Source: Rhodospirillales bacterium (GTDB lineage Bacteria; Pseudomonadota; Alphaproteobacteria; Acetobacterales; Acetobacteraceae). From it: 32,418 nt of DNA. Positions 18,223 to 29,249 of this stretch are shown piece after piece. The stretch is from contig JAGWIE010000002.1 in the NCBI GenBank assembly GCA_028866445.1, positions 1-32,418 on the forward strand, in the 5' to 3' direction. How positions within the stretch are numbered: the stretch's first letter is position 1; the number at the start of each line of letters is the position of its first letter. The notes beneath the pieces are model-generated. The model searched no databases. It had not been told where the DNA came from and was given only the letters and a program-made list of their open reading frames with translations. The position numbers and the translations under genes were made by a program.

Positions 18223-20643
18223 TTATTTCCAAGGGTCCTCCGGCCAGTCATGCTTCGGGTAGCGCCCGCGCATGTCGCGCCTGGCATCGGCCCAGCCGCC
18301 GCGCCAGAACCCCGCCAGGTCAGCCGTGATCGCGATGGGCCTTTGCGCCGGGGAGAGCAGCGCCAATTGCAGCGGAATTTTGCCCCCCGCGAGCATTGGC
18401 GTGGCGTCTGTTCCGTAAAAAACCCGCGCGCGGGCGGAGGCCACCGGCACGGGGCCAGAATAATCCACCCGCACCCGCCCGCCTTTCAGGTTCAGCTCGG
18501 CGGGCAAATCCCTGTCCAGCCGCGCGGCTTGCTCATGCGTTAGCTGGGCGCGGAGAAGCTGGTACATGTCCAGGCTTTTCGCCTCGCGCAAATTTGTCAT
18601 GCCGGCCAGATACGGTGCCAGCCAGGCTTGCACACTGGCCGCCAAAGCGGCGCGGGAGAGATCAGGGTAGGTTTCGTCCACACCGCGCATCACCGCCACC
18701 CGGGCGGAAAAATTTTCCGCCGCTTCGGTCCAGTCCAGTTGCTCCAGCCTGGTGGAAAGCGCCTGCGCCAACGTCGCCTGAATTTCCTCCGGTGCTGGCG
18801 GGGCGGAACGGTCGCTAAGAACAAGATTCCCCAGCCGCACACGCTCGCGGACCGAAACCGCACCGCTCACCGGGTCAAACCCTGTCTCACGCGTGGTTTT
18901 GCAGCGGGCTTGCAGAAAATCCGGCAGAGCTTCCGCATCCAACGCAGCCCCCAGGCGGATTTTGGAGCCTTTGCCATCCAACGCCGCCACGGCGATGAGC
19001 CGTGCGCGGGCCAGAGGGTCTGACGCTGGAAGATTGCCGGAGCCACCGCCGGCCAGCCGGTAAGACCCCGCCTCGCCGCGCGCCTGGCCAATCCGGTCCG
19101 GGAATCCCGCCGCCACAATCGGGCCGGGCGCCCCGAACCCAGGCATGGCCTCAACCCCCAGCCGGTTGCGGTAGAGTTTGGCGGCATGGCGCACGCGGGA
19201 GAGAATGGCCCTGTCCCCTTCCCCGCGCCCAGCCAATGCTTCCAGCCGCAGAGTTAAATCCGCCGAGGCGGTTTGAGGCAGAAAATCCCGCTCTTCCAGA
19301 ATCGCGGCGATGTCGGCGGCCAAGGCGCGGGTGGGCTTGTCGGGCGCCGCCAGCATCATCGCGGCCAAACGCGGCTCGGCCCGCAGCCGCGCCATCTCCC
19401 GACCTAAAGGCGTGATTCTGCCCGCATCATCCAGCGCGCCAAGGCTGACAAGCAAGGCAGCGGCGGCTTTCACAGCGCCCTCCGGCGGTGAGTCCGCAAA
19501 AGGCAGATCACCAGGCGCTTCGCCCCAGGCGGCACAGGCCAAAGCGAGACCGGAAAGTTCCGCGGCGAAAATCTCCGGCCGGTCGAAGGGCGGCAGCCCA
19601 CGGTTCAGCGCCTCGGACCATAGCCTTATCGCCACACCAGGCCCCAACCGCCCGGCGCGCCCGGCGCGCTGCGTGGCGGCGGCGCGAGAAATGCGCTGGG
19701 TGGTCAGGCGGGTGAGACCGGAGGACGTGTCCAGCACCGGGGCGCGGCGATACCCGCCATCAATCACAATCCGCACCCCCGGCACGGTGAGCGAGGTTTC
19801 CGCAATGGAGGTGGAAAGCACCACCCGCCGCTCCTGATGTTCCCGCAGCGCCTTGTCCTGCGCCTCGCGGGAAAGGTCGCCATGCAATGGCAGCACCAAA
19901 GCCGGGCAGCGGTCCAGTGCTTGCTCGGTACGCCGAATTTCCGCCATGCCGGGGAGAAAGACGAGAATATCGCCAGGATGCTCCACCAGCGCCTCCCGCA
20001 CAGCCTTCGCCGCCGCCTCCGGCAAATCACGCGGGGACATAAGGTCGCGTTTCGCCTGCTTCACCTCCACCGGAAACATCTTGCCCTCGCTGGCGATGAT
20101 GGGCGCTGCCAGCAAGCCAGCGAATTTCTCCGCCTCGGCGGTGGCGGACATGGCGAGGATCCGCAACTCCGGCCGCAGGCTGCGCTGCAAATCCCGCACC
20201 AGAGCCAAAGCGAGGTCCGCTTCCAGGCTGCGCTCATGGATTTCATCGAAAATCACCAAAGACACGTCAGAGAGTCCGGGGTCGGAGAGCAAACGAGAAG
20301 TGAGCAGCCCCTCGGTGATCACCTCGATCTGGGTTTTTGGTCCCACCGCCGTTTCCAGCCGGGTACGGTAGCCCACACGCTCGCCCGCCACCTCGCCCAG
20401 CAGCTCGGCCATGCGCATGGCGGCGGCACGGGCGGCCAGGCGGCGGGGCTCCAGCAGCAGAATTTTGCCCAAGCCCGCCTCAAGGGCTGCCAGCGGCACC
20501 AAAGTGGTTTTGCCAGCACCCGGCGGGGCCACCAACACGGCATTGCCGCCATCGGGTTTCAGGGCGCGCAGCAATTCCGGCAGGGCTTCGGTAACAGGAA
20601 GATCAATCATGCCGCGCCCTGGTATCAGAGCCGCCGCTTTCAT
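18223..20643 (-). CDS. hrpB: ATP-dependent RNA helicase HrpB
   Basis: VLVAPPGAGKTTLVPLAALEAGLGKILLLEPRRLAARAAA, FDEIHERSLEADLALAL, ATQRAGRAGRLGPG, C-terminal RYPKHDWPEDPW. Start could instead be ATG at 20610 (MIDLPVTEALPELL). Confidence 0.93.
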   Translation of the reverse strand: MKAAALIPGRGMIDLPVTEALPELLRALKPDGGNAVLVAPPGAGKTTLVPLAALEAGLGKILLLEPRRLAARAAAMRMAELLGEVAGERVGYRTRLETAVGPKTQIEVITEGLLTSRLLSDPGLSDVSLVIFDEIHERSLEADLALALVRDLQRSLRPELRILAMSATAEAEKFAGLLAAPIIASEGKMFPVEVKQAKRDLMSPRDLPEAAAKAVREALVEHPGDILVFLPGMAEIRRTEQALDRCPALVLPLHGDLSREAQDKALREHQERRVVLSTSIAETSLTVPGVRIVIDGGYRRAPVLDTSSGLTRLTTQRISRAAATQRAGRAGRLGPGVAIRLWSEALNRGLPPFDRPEIFAAELSGLALACAAWGEAPGDLPFADSPPEGAVKAAAALLVSLGALDDAGRITPLGREMARLRAEPRLAAMMLAAPDKPTRALAADIAAILEERDFLPQTASADLTLRLEALAGRGEGDRAILSRVRHAAKLYRNRLGVEAMPGFGAPGPIVAAGFPDRIGQARGEAGSYRLAGGGSGNLPASDPLARARLIAVAALDGKGSKIRLGAALDAEALPDFLQARCKTTRETGFDPVSGAVSVRERVRLGNLVLSDRSAPPAPEEIQATLAQALSTRLEQLDWTEAAENFSARVAVMRGVDETYPDLSRAALAASVQAWLAPYLAGMTNLREAKSLDMYQLLRAQLTHEQAARLDRDLPAELNLKGGRVRVDYSGPVPVASARARVFYGTDATPMLAGGKIPLQLALLSPAQRPIAITADLAGFWRGGWADARRDMRGRYPKHDWPEDPWK

Positions 20644-20658
20644 GCGATATTTCAGCCA

Positions 20659-22545
20659 ATGCGGTTTCTGTTCCTGTGCTTTCTGCTGCTCCTCCCCCGG
20701 CTGGCATTGGCCGCCGCCAGCGCGCCCTTCACCTCACCGCAGGATGAGGTGCGGCTGATCTCGGCCACAAACCAAGCGCAGAATGGCATTGTGAAGCTGG
20801 CCATGGAATTCAACCTCAAGCCCGGCTGGCATATTTACTGGAAAAACCCCGGCGATGCCGGGCTGCCACCGCAGGTTATAGCGGCGGCACCAATTACGCT
20901 TGGGCCCATCTCCTTCCCGCCGCCGGTGTTTTTCTCCCAAGGGGGCGTGGGGGCTTATGTGCTTTCGGGCCATGTCGTTCTGCCGTTCACCGCCAGAAAC
21001 ATGGGCAACAGCCTAACCCTGCAGGCGCGCTGGCTGGTCTGTTCGGATATCTGCATACCTGAACATGCGGCCTTCACCTTGAGCCTGAATGGTGGGGCCT
21101 CGGCCGAAGCCGGGCTGTTTCCTGTTGGTCCCGCCATTATGCCCTCCCCCTATGCGGCGCATCTGGCACCAGATGGCACGCTGAGCCTGACCGGGATCAC
21201 CGCCACGCAGGTGAAATCCGCCCGGTTCTTTCCGGATTCCGCCACAGTGCTGGTAAACAACGCGCCGCAACCCCTCTCCTTCAGCGCGGATGGCGTGCAA
21301 CTGCATCTGAAGCTGAGCGGGGCCGCACCCGCTGCGCTTTCCGGCGTGGTGGAACTCACCGACCCAAGCGGCCAGATGCAGGCGTTGAGCCTGACGGCAA
21401 CGCCTTTACCGCCCGCAACCCACGCGCCCTGGTGGCTGTTGGCGCTGGTGGGCGGACTGTTGCTGAACCTGATGCCCTGTGTGTTTCCGGTACTGGCGAT
21501 GAAGGCCGTGGCCTTTGCCCGGATGGGCGGCGCGGCGCATGGGCATATCCGGCGCGAGGCGCTGGGCTATACGGCGGGCGTGCTGGTTTCCATGGCCGCT
21601 CTGGGGGCCGTACTGCTGGGCTTGCGGGCGGCGGGCGTGGCCGCGTTCTGGGGCTTCCAGTTCCAGTCTCCCATTTTCGTAGCCCTTGCCGCCTGGGTGA
21701 TTCTGGCGGCGGGGTGGAGCCTGGCGGGGCTGTTTCATCTTTCCATGCCGGGATTTATCGGGCGGGTTCCGGCCCAACATAGTTTTTTCACCGGGCTGCT
21801 GGCGGTGCTGGTGGCCACACCCTGCACGGCACCGTTCATGGGCGCGGCCATCGCCGCCGCGCTAACCCTGCCCGCTATGGCCGCCATCGGGTTGTTTCTG
21901 GCGCTGGGGTTGGGGCTGGCCTTGCCGGTTCTGCTGCTGGCGGCGGCTCCACATCTGGCCGCTGCCCTGCCGCGCCCCGGCAAATGGATGGCGGTGGCAC
22001 AGAAAATTCTCAGCCTCCCGATGTTCGCAACCTTCCTCTGGCTGAGCTGGGTGCTGTTCCGGCAGGCTGGCGCGCCGGGGCTGGCGTTGCTGCTTCTGGG
22101 TGCGCTTGCGCTGAGCTTTGCCTTGCCGCGCCGGCCGGTTTTCGCGGTGATGGTTCTGCTGCTGCTGCCGTTTTTCCATGCCGCACCCGCTGGCGCTGCC
22201 CTCACCTTGCCCGGCGCGCAGCCCTATAGCGCGGCGGCACTGGCCAGTTTACGCGCCGCCGGGCGGCCTGTGTTCATCGACCTCACTGCCGCCTGGTGCA
22301 TCACCTGCCAGGTGAATGAGCGCGACACCCTGGCCACCGCCCCCGTGCAAGCCCTGTTCAAGGCCAAAAATGTGGCGGTTTTGGTGGGCGACTGGACAAA
22401 CCGCAACCCCGCCATCACAGCATTTCTGGCTGCCAACCACCGCGCCGGGGTGCCGCTTTATCTCTATTACCCGCCCAATTCCGCGCCTGAGAGTCTGCCA
22501 CAGCTGCTCACCCCTGATATCATCAAAAACGCGCTCTCTGGTTAA
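20659..22545 (+). CDS. dsbD: DsbD-family protein-disulfide reductase (cytochrome c biogenesis-like)
   Basis: Signal peptide, N-terminal domain with WHIYWKNPGDAGLPP, TM core with LNLMPCVFPVLAMK and VATPCTAPFMG, C-terminal thioredoxin motif DLTAAWCITCQVNE. Start placed at ATG 20659, not ORF-track 19837. Confidence 0.87.
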   Translation: MRFLFLCFLLLLPRLALAAASAPFTSPQDEVRLISATNQAQNGIVKLAMEFNLKPGWHIYWKNPGDAGLPPQVIAAAPITLGPISFPPPVFFSQGGVGAYVLSGHVVLPFTARNMGNSLTLQARWLVCSDICIPEHAAFTLSLNGGASAEAGLFPVGPAIMPSPYAAHLAPDGTLSLTGITATQVKSARFFPDSATVLVNNAPQPLSFSADGVQLHLKLSGAAPAALSGVVELTDPSGQMQALSLTATPLPPATHAPWWLLALVGGLLLNLMPCVFPVLAMKAVAFARMGGAAHGHIRREALGYTAGVLVSMAALGAVLLGLRAAGVAAFWGFQFQSPIFVALAAWVILAAGWSLAGLFHLSMPGFIGRVPAQHSFFTGLLAVLVATPCTAPFMGAAIAAALTLPAMAAIGLFLALGLGLALPVLLLAAAPHLAAALPRPGKWMAVAQKILSLPMFATFLWLSWVLFRQAGAPGLALLLLGALALSFALPRRPVFAVMVLLLLPFFHAAPAGAALTLPGAQPYSAAALASLRAAGRPVFIDLTAAWCITCQVNERDTLATAPVQALFKAKNVAVLVGDWTNRNPAITAFLAANHRAGVPLYLYYPPNSAPESLPQLLTPDIIKNALSG

Positions 22546-22603
22546 AACTTCGCAAAGCCCATTGCAGCGGAGCCCCATTACGCGCAAAAGTCTTTAAGTT
22601 TTT

Positions 22604-23287
22604 TTGACGGACGCCAAGGACTACAGGATGCAAGATGTCTCCAGCGCGACTCTAGCCGGCCCGCGCGCGAAACTGGATGCGGATACCATTCGCGCCACTT
22701 ATTCGCGCTATGCGAAATCCTACGATAGCTGGTTCGGCGTGATCTCTCGCGCCGCCCGCCATGCCGCCGTGGCCGCGGTTAATGCAGCGCCGGGCACCAA
22801 AGTGCTGGAGGTGGGGGTGGGCACCGGCCTTGCTTTGCCACATTACGACGCCACGAAGCGCATTACCGGCATCGACCTTTCCCGCGAAATGCTCTCCCTC
22901 GCCCGGGACCGGGTGGCCGAAATGGGGCTGCGCCATGTGGAGGCGCTGGAAGAGATGGACGCCCAGGCCACAAGCTTTGAAACCGGCAGCTTCGATGTGG
23001 CCGTGGCGATGTTCGTGGCCTCCGTGGTGCCAGATCCACATGCCTTGGTGAAAGAGCTGCGCCGGGTGGTGAGGCCGGGCGGTAAAATTCTGTTCGTGAA
23101 CCATTTCGCGCGGGAAAGCGGGCCCATCTGGTGGGTTGAACGCGCCATGGCCGGTGCCTCCGGCCCGCTGGGCTGGCACCCGGATTTCCGGCTTGGCCAC
23201 ATGTTCAGCCGCGCGGATTTAGCCGTTGCCAAGGTGCAGAACATGAAGCCGCTGGGGCTGTTCCGGCTAGTGGATCTGCCTAATTAA
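22604..23287 (+). CDS. Class I SAM methyltransferase, PmtA-like phosphatidylethanolamine N-methyltransferase
   Basis: LDADTIRATYSRYAKSYDSWFG, VLEVGVGTGLALPHYD, ITGIDLSREML; ATG at 22628 is an alternative start. Confidence 0.78.
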   Translation: MTDAKDYRMQDVSSATLAGPRAKLDADTIRATYSRYAKSYDSWFGVISRAARHAAVAAVNAAPGTKVLEVGVGTGLALPHYDATKRITGIDLSREMLSLARDRVAEMGLRHVEALEEMDAQATSFETGSFDVAVAMFVASVVPDPHALVKELRRVVRPGGKILFVNHFARESGPIWWVERAMAGASGPLGWHPDFRLGHMFSRADLAVAKVQNMKPLGLFRLVDLPN

Positions 23288-23348
23288 ACGACCGATATGG
23301 GCCGGGTGGCGGCGGCGCGCAGGCTAATTTACATCAAATCCCAATAGC

Positions 23349-23375
23349 CTGGCAGTCGTAAGCCGGGAGTGCCAG
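23349..23375 (+). promoter_or_regulatory. CIRCE-like element 1 (degenerate)
   Basis: CTGGCAGTC-N9-GAGTGCCAG; one internal mismatch between arms. Confidence 0.6.
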
Positions 23376-23381
23376 GATTTC

Positions 23382-23410
23382 TTGACTTACCCGCATTGAC
23401 CGGGCTAAAC
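23382..23410 (+). promoter_or_regulatory. Putative groESL promoter
   Basis: TTGACT (23382-23387), 17-bp spacer, CTAAAC (23405-23410), lying between the two CIRCE-like inverted repeats. Confidence 0.5.
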
Positions 23411-23412
23411 CG

Positions 23413-23439
23413 CTGGCACTCCTGAAATGGGAGTGCTAA
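23413..23439 (+). promoter_or_regulatory. CIRCE element (HrcA operator)
   Basis: CTGGCACTC-N9-GAGTGCTAA, close to consensus TTAGCACTC-N9-GAGTGCTAA, upstream of groES. Confidence 0.9.
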
Positions 23440-23510
23440 CAGCCGCGGTGCCGCAGATTGGGCCGGACAGGCTGGAAAGCTTTTAAGACATAATGTTTAG
23501 GAGCGATCAT

Positions 23511-23804
23511 ATGGCGAATTTCCGCCCCCTGCACGACCGTGTCGTCGTGCGCCGCATTACCGCCGAAGAAAAGACCGCGGGTGGCATCATCATCCCCGAC
23601 ACCGCCAAGGAAAAGCCGCAGGAAGGTGAAGTTGTGGCCGCTGGTTCCGGCGCGCGCAACGAGGCCGGCGCGATCGTGGCGCTGGATGTGAAGGCGGGTG
23701 ACCGCGTGCTGTTCGGCAAATGGTCCGGCACCGAGGTCAAGATCAACGGGGAAGACCTGCTGATCATGAAAGAATCCGACATTCTGGGCATCATCGCCGC
23801 TTAA
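23511..23804 (+). CDS. groES: Co-chaperonin GroES
   Basis: [47 protein letters not shown]; start at ATG 23511. Confidence 0.97.
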   Translation: MANFRPLHDRVVVRRITAEEKTAGGIIIPDTAKEKPQEGEVVAAGSGARNEAGAIVALDVKAGDRVLFGKWSGTEVKINGEDLLIMKESDILGIIAA

Positions 23805-23868
23805 TTTAACGCGGCCTGATTCAGACTGCGCGGCGATGCCGCTCCGTCATCAGGACGCTCATTCATAA

Positions 23869-25527
<1,659 letters not shown>

Positions 25528-25550
25528 TCCAGCCTCTCAGGTTGAAACGG

Positions 25551-25580
25551 AAAACCCCGGTGGAAACACCGGGGTTTTTT
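25551..25580 (+). terminator. Rho-independent terminator of groESL
   Basis: CCCCGGTG-GAAA-CACCGGGG followed by TTTTTT. Confidence 0.9.
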
Positions 25581-25635
25581 GTTGGGCATTGAAATGCCGC
25601 CAGCCCTTCTCTAAACCCTACCTCATTTAACCGCG

Positions 25636-26640
25636 TTGAAAGCACCCTCCCGCTTGGAAAAACTCGCATTGAATGAGCGCCTGAACACGCTGGGTGCGGG
25701 CTTGCGCTTCGCGGGCAAGGCCATCTTCACGCGCTATACGCCGCTGCTGGCGCAAATGGTGGTGACGCGCCGCTGCAATCTGGCCTGCGGCTATTGCAAT
25801 GAATACGACGATTTCTCCGCACCGGTGCCGCTGGAAACGCTGCTGAAACAGGTGGACCATCTGGCAAAGCTGGGCACAGCTTCTCTCACCGTAACCGGAG
25901 GGGAGACGCTTCTGCATCCCGATTTGGACAAGGTGATTAAATATGCCCGCGATAAGGGCATGATCGTGACGATGATTACCAACGGCTTCAAGCTCTCCAA
26001 AAGCTGGATCGAGCGGCTGAACGCGGCGAAGCTGCAAGGGATGCAGATTTCCATCGATAATCTGGTGGCCGACGATATTTCGATGAAAAGCCTCTCCTCG
26101 GTGGAAGGGCGACTGAAGCTGCTGGCCGAGCACGCCAGGTTCAATGTGAACGTGAACTCAGTGCTGGGTGTGACCGGCGAGCGCACGCAGGATATAATCA
26201 CCATCGCCGAGACGGCGGCTAAGTATGGCTTTCAGCATTCAGTGGGTGTGCTGCACGACCATTCCGGCGCGCTAAAGGCCCTCTCCGATGCGCAGATGGC
26301 TGCTTATAAAAAGGTGACGGAAATCTCGCCCTCAATGGTGCATACGCTGAACTACAAGCTGTTTCAGCGGAACCTGATGCAAGGCAAGCCGAATGATTGG
26401 AAATGCCGGGCCGGGGCGCGCTATCTTTACATCACCGAGGACGGCAAGGTGCATTACTGCTCTCAGCAGCGCGGCTATCCGGCGATTCCATTGCTGGAAT
26501 ACGGGCTGGATGACATCAAGCGCGAATACCATACCAAGAAAGATTGTGCGCCCACCTGCACTTTAAGCTGCGTGCATCAGATGAGCTTGTTTGATGGTTA
26601 TCGCGGCAAGCAGCATCTGGCGGAACCCGCAATAGCCTGA
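25636..26640 (+). CDS. Radical SAM protein
   Basis: TRRCNLACGYCNEYDD (CxxxCxxC), TVTGGETLLHPDL, C-terminal Cys cluster KKDCAPTCTLSCVHQ; TTG start as in ORF track. Confidence 0.85.
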   Translation: MKAPSRLEKLALNERLNTLGAGLRFAGKAIFTRYTPLLAQMVVTRRCNLACGYCNEYDDFSAPVPLETLLKQVDHLAKLGTASLTVTGGETLLHPDLDKVIKYARDKGMIVTMITNGFKLSKSWIERLNAAKLQGMQISIDNLVADDISMKSLSSVEGRLKLLAEHARFNVNVNSVLGVTGERTQDIITIAETAAKYGFQHSVGVLHDHSGALKALSDAQMAAYKKVTEISPSMVHTLNYKLFQRNLMQGKPNDWKCRAGARYLYITEDGKVHYCSQQRGYPAIPLLEYGLDDIKREYHTKKDCAPTCTLSCVHQMSLFDGYRGKQHLAEPAIA

Positions 26641-26684
26641 ACGCCACCCGGCATGATGCGCGGGTGGCTGGGCAACCCTGAAAT

Positions 26685-27275
26685 TCAGAAACCGCCCTCG
26701 AAGGCAATCTCCGTAACCGGCTTGCGTGGGCTTGGTGTTTCGCGCGCCTGCAAGGCTTCCGGCAGCAAGGTTTTCGGCCCTAATTTACCTATCGCAATGG
26801 CGGCTTCCACTCTGTACCCGGCCGGTACTTTCAGTTCGGTGTAAACCTTCTCCATCTCTATGCCGACCATGCCATGCGCATGCCAGCCCATGAAAGCCGC
26901 TTGCAAGGCAAGATAACCCCAGGCCGCACCGGCATCGAATGAATGGCTATGGGAGGGAACCGGCGAATCTTTACCCGGCACGGCCATCGTTTCCGACGAG
27001 ACAACAAACACCAGGGCGGACGCGGTTTTGGCCCAACTCTGGTTGAACGGGTTCAGCAACCCCAAAAACTTGTCCCAATGGGTGTTATCGCGCCTGGCAT
27101 ACAAAAACCGCCAGGGCTGAGAATTATAGGAAGAAGGCGCCCAGCGCGCGGCTTCAAACATCGTGCGCAGGGTGTGCTCGGAAATTGCTTCCCCCGAAAA
27201 AGCGCGGGGCGACCAGCGTTCCAGAAAAATCGGGTCGATCGGGTGGTCAGCGGTACGGGAATTCGCCGTGGTCAT
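26685..27275 (-). CDS. Nitroreductase family protein
   Basis: MTTANSRTADHPIDPIFLERWSPRAFSGEAISEHTLRTMFEAARWAPSSYNSQPWRFLYARR; start at ATG 27275. Confidence 0.88.
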   Translation of the reverse strand: MTTANSRTADHPIDPIFLERWSPRAFSGEAISEHTLRTMFEAARWAPSSYNSQPWRFLYARRDNTHWDKFLGLLNPFNQSWAKTASALVFVVSSETMAVPGKDSPVPSHSHSFDAGAAWGYLALQAAFMGWHAHGMVGIEMEKVYTELKVPAGYRVEAAIAIGKLGPKTLLPEALQARETPSPRKPVTEIAFEGGF

Positions 27276-27356
27276 GCATCGCTCCTGAATGTTGGGCGAT
27301 GCAAGCTTAACCGCAGGCCTTGGCGCTGGCAAAACCCGCCAGCACAGAGCCGAAAA

Positions 27357-28223
27357 TTATTGCAGGTTACGATCCGGCGCTTCGCTGGCGACAGGGCTTG
27401 CAGCCGGCGCCTCAGCCACTTCGTTCCGCCCGCCATAGCCGGAGGCAATCACCGTGCCGGTATCCGCATGGTTATAGATGAAGCCGTAGGTGGGATAGGC
27501 CGACCCCATGGTGTCACCATCACCCAGTTCAACCTTAACATCCGTCCAGTCGTTATCTGCGGATACGTCCTGCACCGTTACGTCATTGGTGATCGAGCCT
27601 GGAACCCAATTGGCTTGCGTCACAAGAATTGTGCGTGGGCTGAGTACGGCCGTAACCACCGCGACATGCCCAAGCGGCATACGGCCGATGGAGCGGAAAT
27701 TAAGCACCGCGCCCACAGCCGGCGTGCTGCCACGCCCATAACGCCCCGCCGCTTCAGCCCACCAGAGGAAGGCGTTGCCGGAAAGATCGATATGTGAGAC
27801 CTCTCGTGCATAAGGCACGCATTGCAGGCGGGAATACCGGTACTGCGCTGCAACCCGCTCATAATGAGTGTAGTGGCTTGTGTGGGTTTCGCGTGCCAGA
27901 TGAATATAGTGGTTGTGGGTATAATGCGCCACACGGGTGTAGCGGTGGGTTACCTCGTGATGGGTATTCCAGGCCAGATGCGTCTCCCGGGTATGGGTAA
28001 CACGGGCAAGCCGGTGCGCCGCCAACACATGGTGCACGTCGCTTTCATGCCGTTTGGCAACATGAAGAATGGCGCGATGCGAGGCCAGACGCGTGCTGGC
28101 GTGATGAAGGGAAGCCTTGGCTTGAACCGGGAGCAGAACCGCCCCCACCGCGATGGAAACACCTGCCAGCCACGCCCGTGCAGCGTTGCAAAACGAGAGG
28201 CAAGACGCCTTATTACCGGCCAT
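27357..28223 (-). CDS. Secreted CHAP-domain protein with histidine-rich linker
   Basis: Signal-like N-terminus from ATG 28223; His-rich tract; CVPYAREVSHIDLSGNAFLWW...GHVAVVTAVLSPRTILVTQANW typical CHAP. ORF-track start 28352 looks too far upstream. Confidence 0.82.
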   Translation of the reverse strand: MAGNKASCLSFCNAARAWLAGVSIAVGAVLLPVQAKASLHHASTRLASHRAILHVAKRHESDVHHVLAAHRLARVTHTRETHLAWNTHHEVTHRYTRVAHYTHNHYIHLARETHTSHYTHYERVAAQYRYSRLQCVPYAREVSHIDLSGNAFLWWAEAAGRYGRGSTPAVGAVLNFRSIGRMPLGHVAVVTAVLSPRTILVTQANWVPGSITNDVTVQDVSADNDWTDVKVELGDGDTMGSAYPTYGFIYNHADTGTVIASGYGGRNEVAEAPAASPVASEAPDRNLQ

Positions 28224-28440
28224 TTTTTGTCTCACCCAAGTTGGTTCAAACGCGAAATAAGCATGTGCTTTGGTTACGGGTGGATTGCATGAAACGCAAT
28301 GCGTCACTGCGACAAAATTACAACAGATACAGAATTTTGCTAATTTTACCACCTCTGGACGATGATTTTTGAGATAATTTTCCTAATCCACGGAACCGTA
28401 ATTGTCTCTGCTCCGGCACCTCGCGGCAACAGCGAGTCGC

Positions 28441-28465
28441 AAAAAAGGGAGCGGAAGCCGCTCCC
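28441..28465 (-). terminator. Rho-independent terminator for the RidA-like gene
   Basis: On minus strand GGGAGCGG-CTT-CCGCTCCC followed by TTTTTT. Confidence 0.85.
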
Positions 28466-28506
28466 TAAATATCTCATACTTAACAGAAACTAAATCCAGA
28501 CCGGAA

Positions 28507-28857
28507 TTACCGGCAGGCTGTAATCATTATTTCGACAAGGTATGCCGGGTCCGCCAGCTTGGCTTCCACGCAGGCGCGCACGGGGGCCAGCCCCTCCGGC
28601 AGCCAGGCGGTCCAAACTTTATTCATAGCCTCCCGGCATGAAATATCCTTAAGCCAGATTTGCGCTTGAAGCAGGCGGGTATTGTCCGTGCCATGCGTTT
28701 CCAGCAGGGCATCAATCTGGTCCAGTATGTCCTTGGTCTGAGCGGTGATGTCGCCGGAAGTATCCTGCGCCACCACACCCATGGTGTAGACAAACCCGTG
28801 ATACTCAACAGCCTTGGACAGAATGGGGCTGGTTTCAGTGCGAATGATACGGCTCAT
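28507..28857 (-). CDS. RidA/YjgF-like family protein
   Basis: MSRIIRTETSPILSKAVEYHGFVYTMGVVAQDTSGDITAQTKDILDQIDALLETHGTDNTRLLQAQIWLKD. Confidence 0.87.
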   Translation of the reverse strand: MSRIIRTETSPILSKAVEYHGFVYTMGVVAQDTSGDITAQTKDILDQIDALLETHGTDNTRLLQAQIWLKDISCREAMNKVWTAWLPEGLAPVRACVEAKLADPAYLVEIMITACR

Positions 28858-28869
28858 GAAAAACTCCGA

Positions 28870-29199
28870 TTAATTAACAATATGCGGAACCACGACCGGC
28901 ACGTTGTTCACGCTGGGCGTGCCATTCTGGTTGCCATATTCCTCACAATTTTGAATCGCCTGCTGGCGCTGGCTCATGGCACCCTGGCGTTCGGCATCAA
29001 AAACCTGGTTTGGGCCGCCATACATCAGGCCGTTTTGCAGGGTGCGAGCCTGCTGATCCAGCGTGCTATTGCTATAACCAGCATCGGCGGCATTGGTGCA
29101 GGCAGCCGCATCCGCCTGGTCGGCTTGGCTTTGCGGCTGGCTGGCGCAACCGGCGAGAAGCACGATGCTGGCCACGGCCAAAAGGCTGGATTTTTTCAT
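28870..29199 (-). CDS. Small putative lipoprotein
   Basis: MKKSSLLAVASIVLLAGCASQ: signal peptide with lipobox LLAGC. Confidence 0.78.
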   Translation of the reverse strand: MKKSSLLAVASIVLLAGCASQPQSQADQADAAACTNAADAGYSNSTLDQQARTLQNGLMYGGPNQVFDAERQGAMSQRQQAIQNCEEYGNQNGTPSVNNVPVVVPHIVN

Positions 29200-29249
29200 A
29201 TAGGTGTCCCGGTTGTCTTAAGGGAGCCATATCGGCTTTCGCGGAAAAC

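Noticed and set aside
19837-20658. N-terminal extension of the DsbD ORF overlapping hrpB antisense
   Set aside because: Extension is antisense to hrpB; the signal peptide starts at ATG 20659
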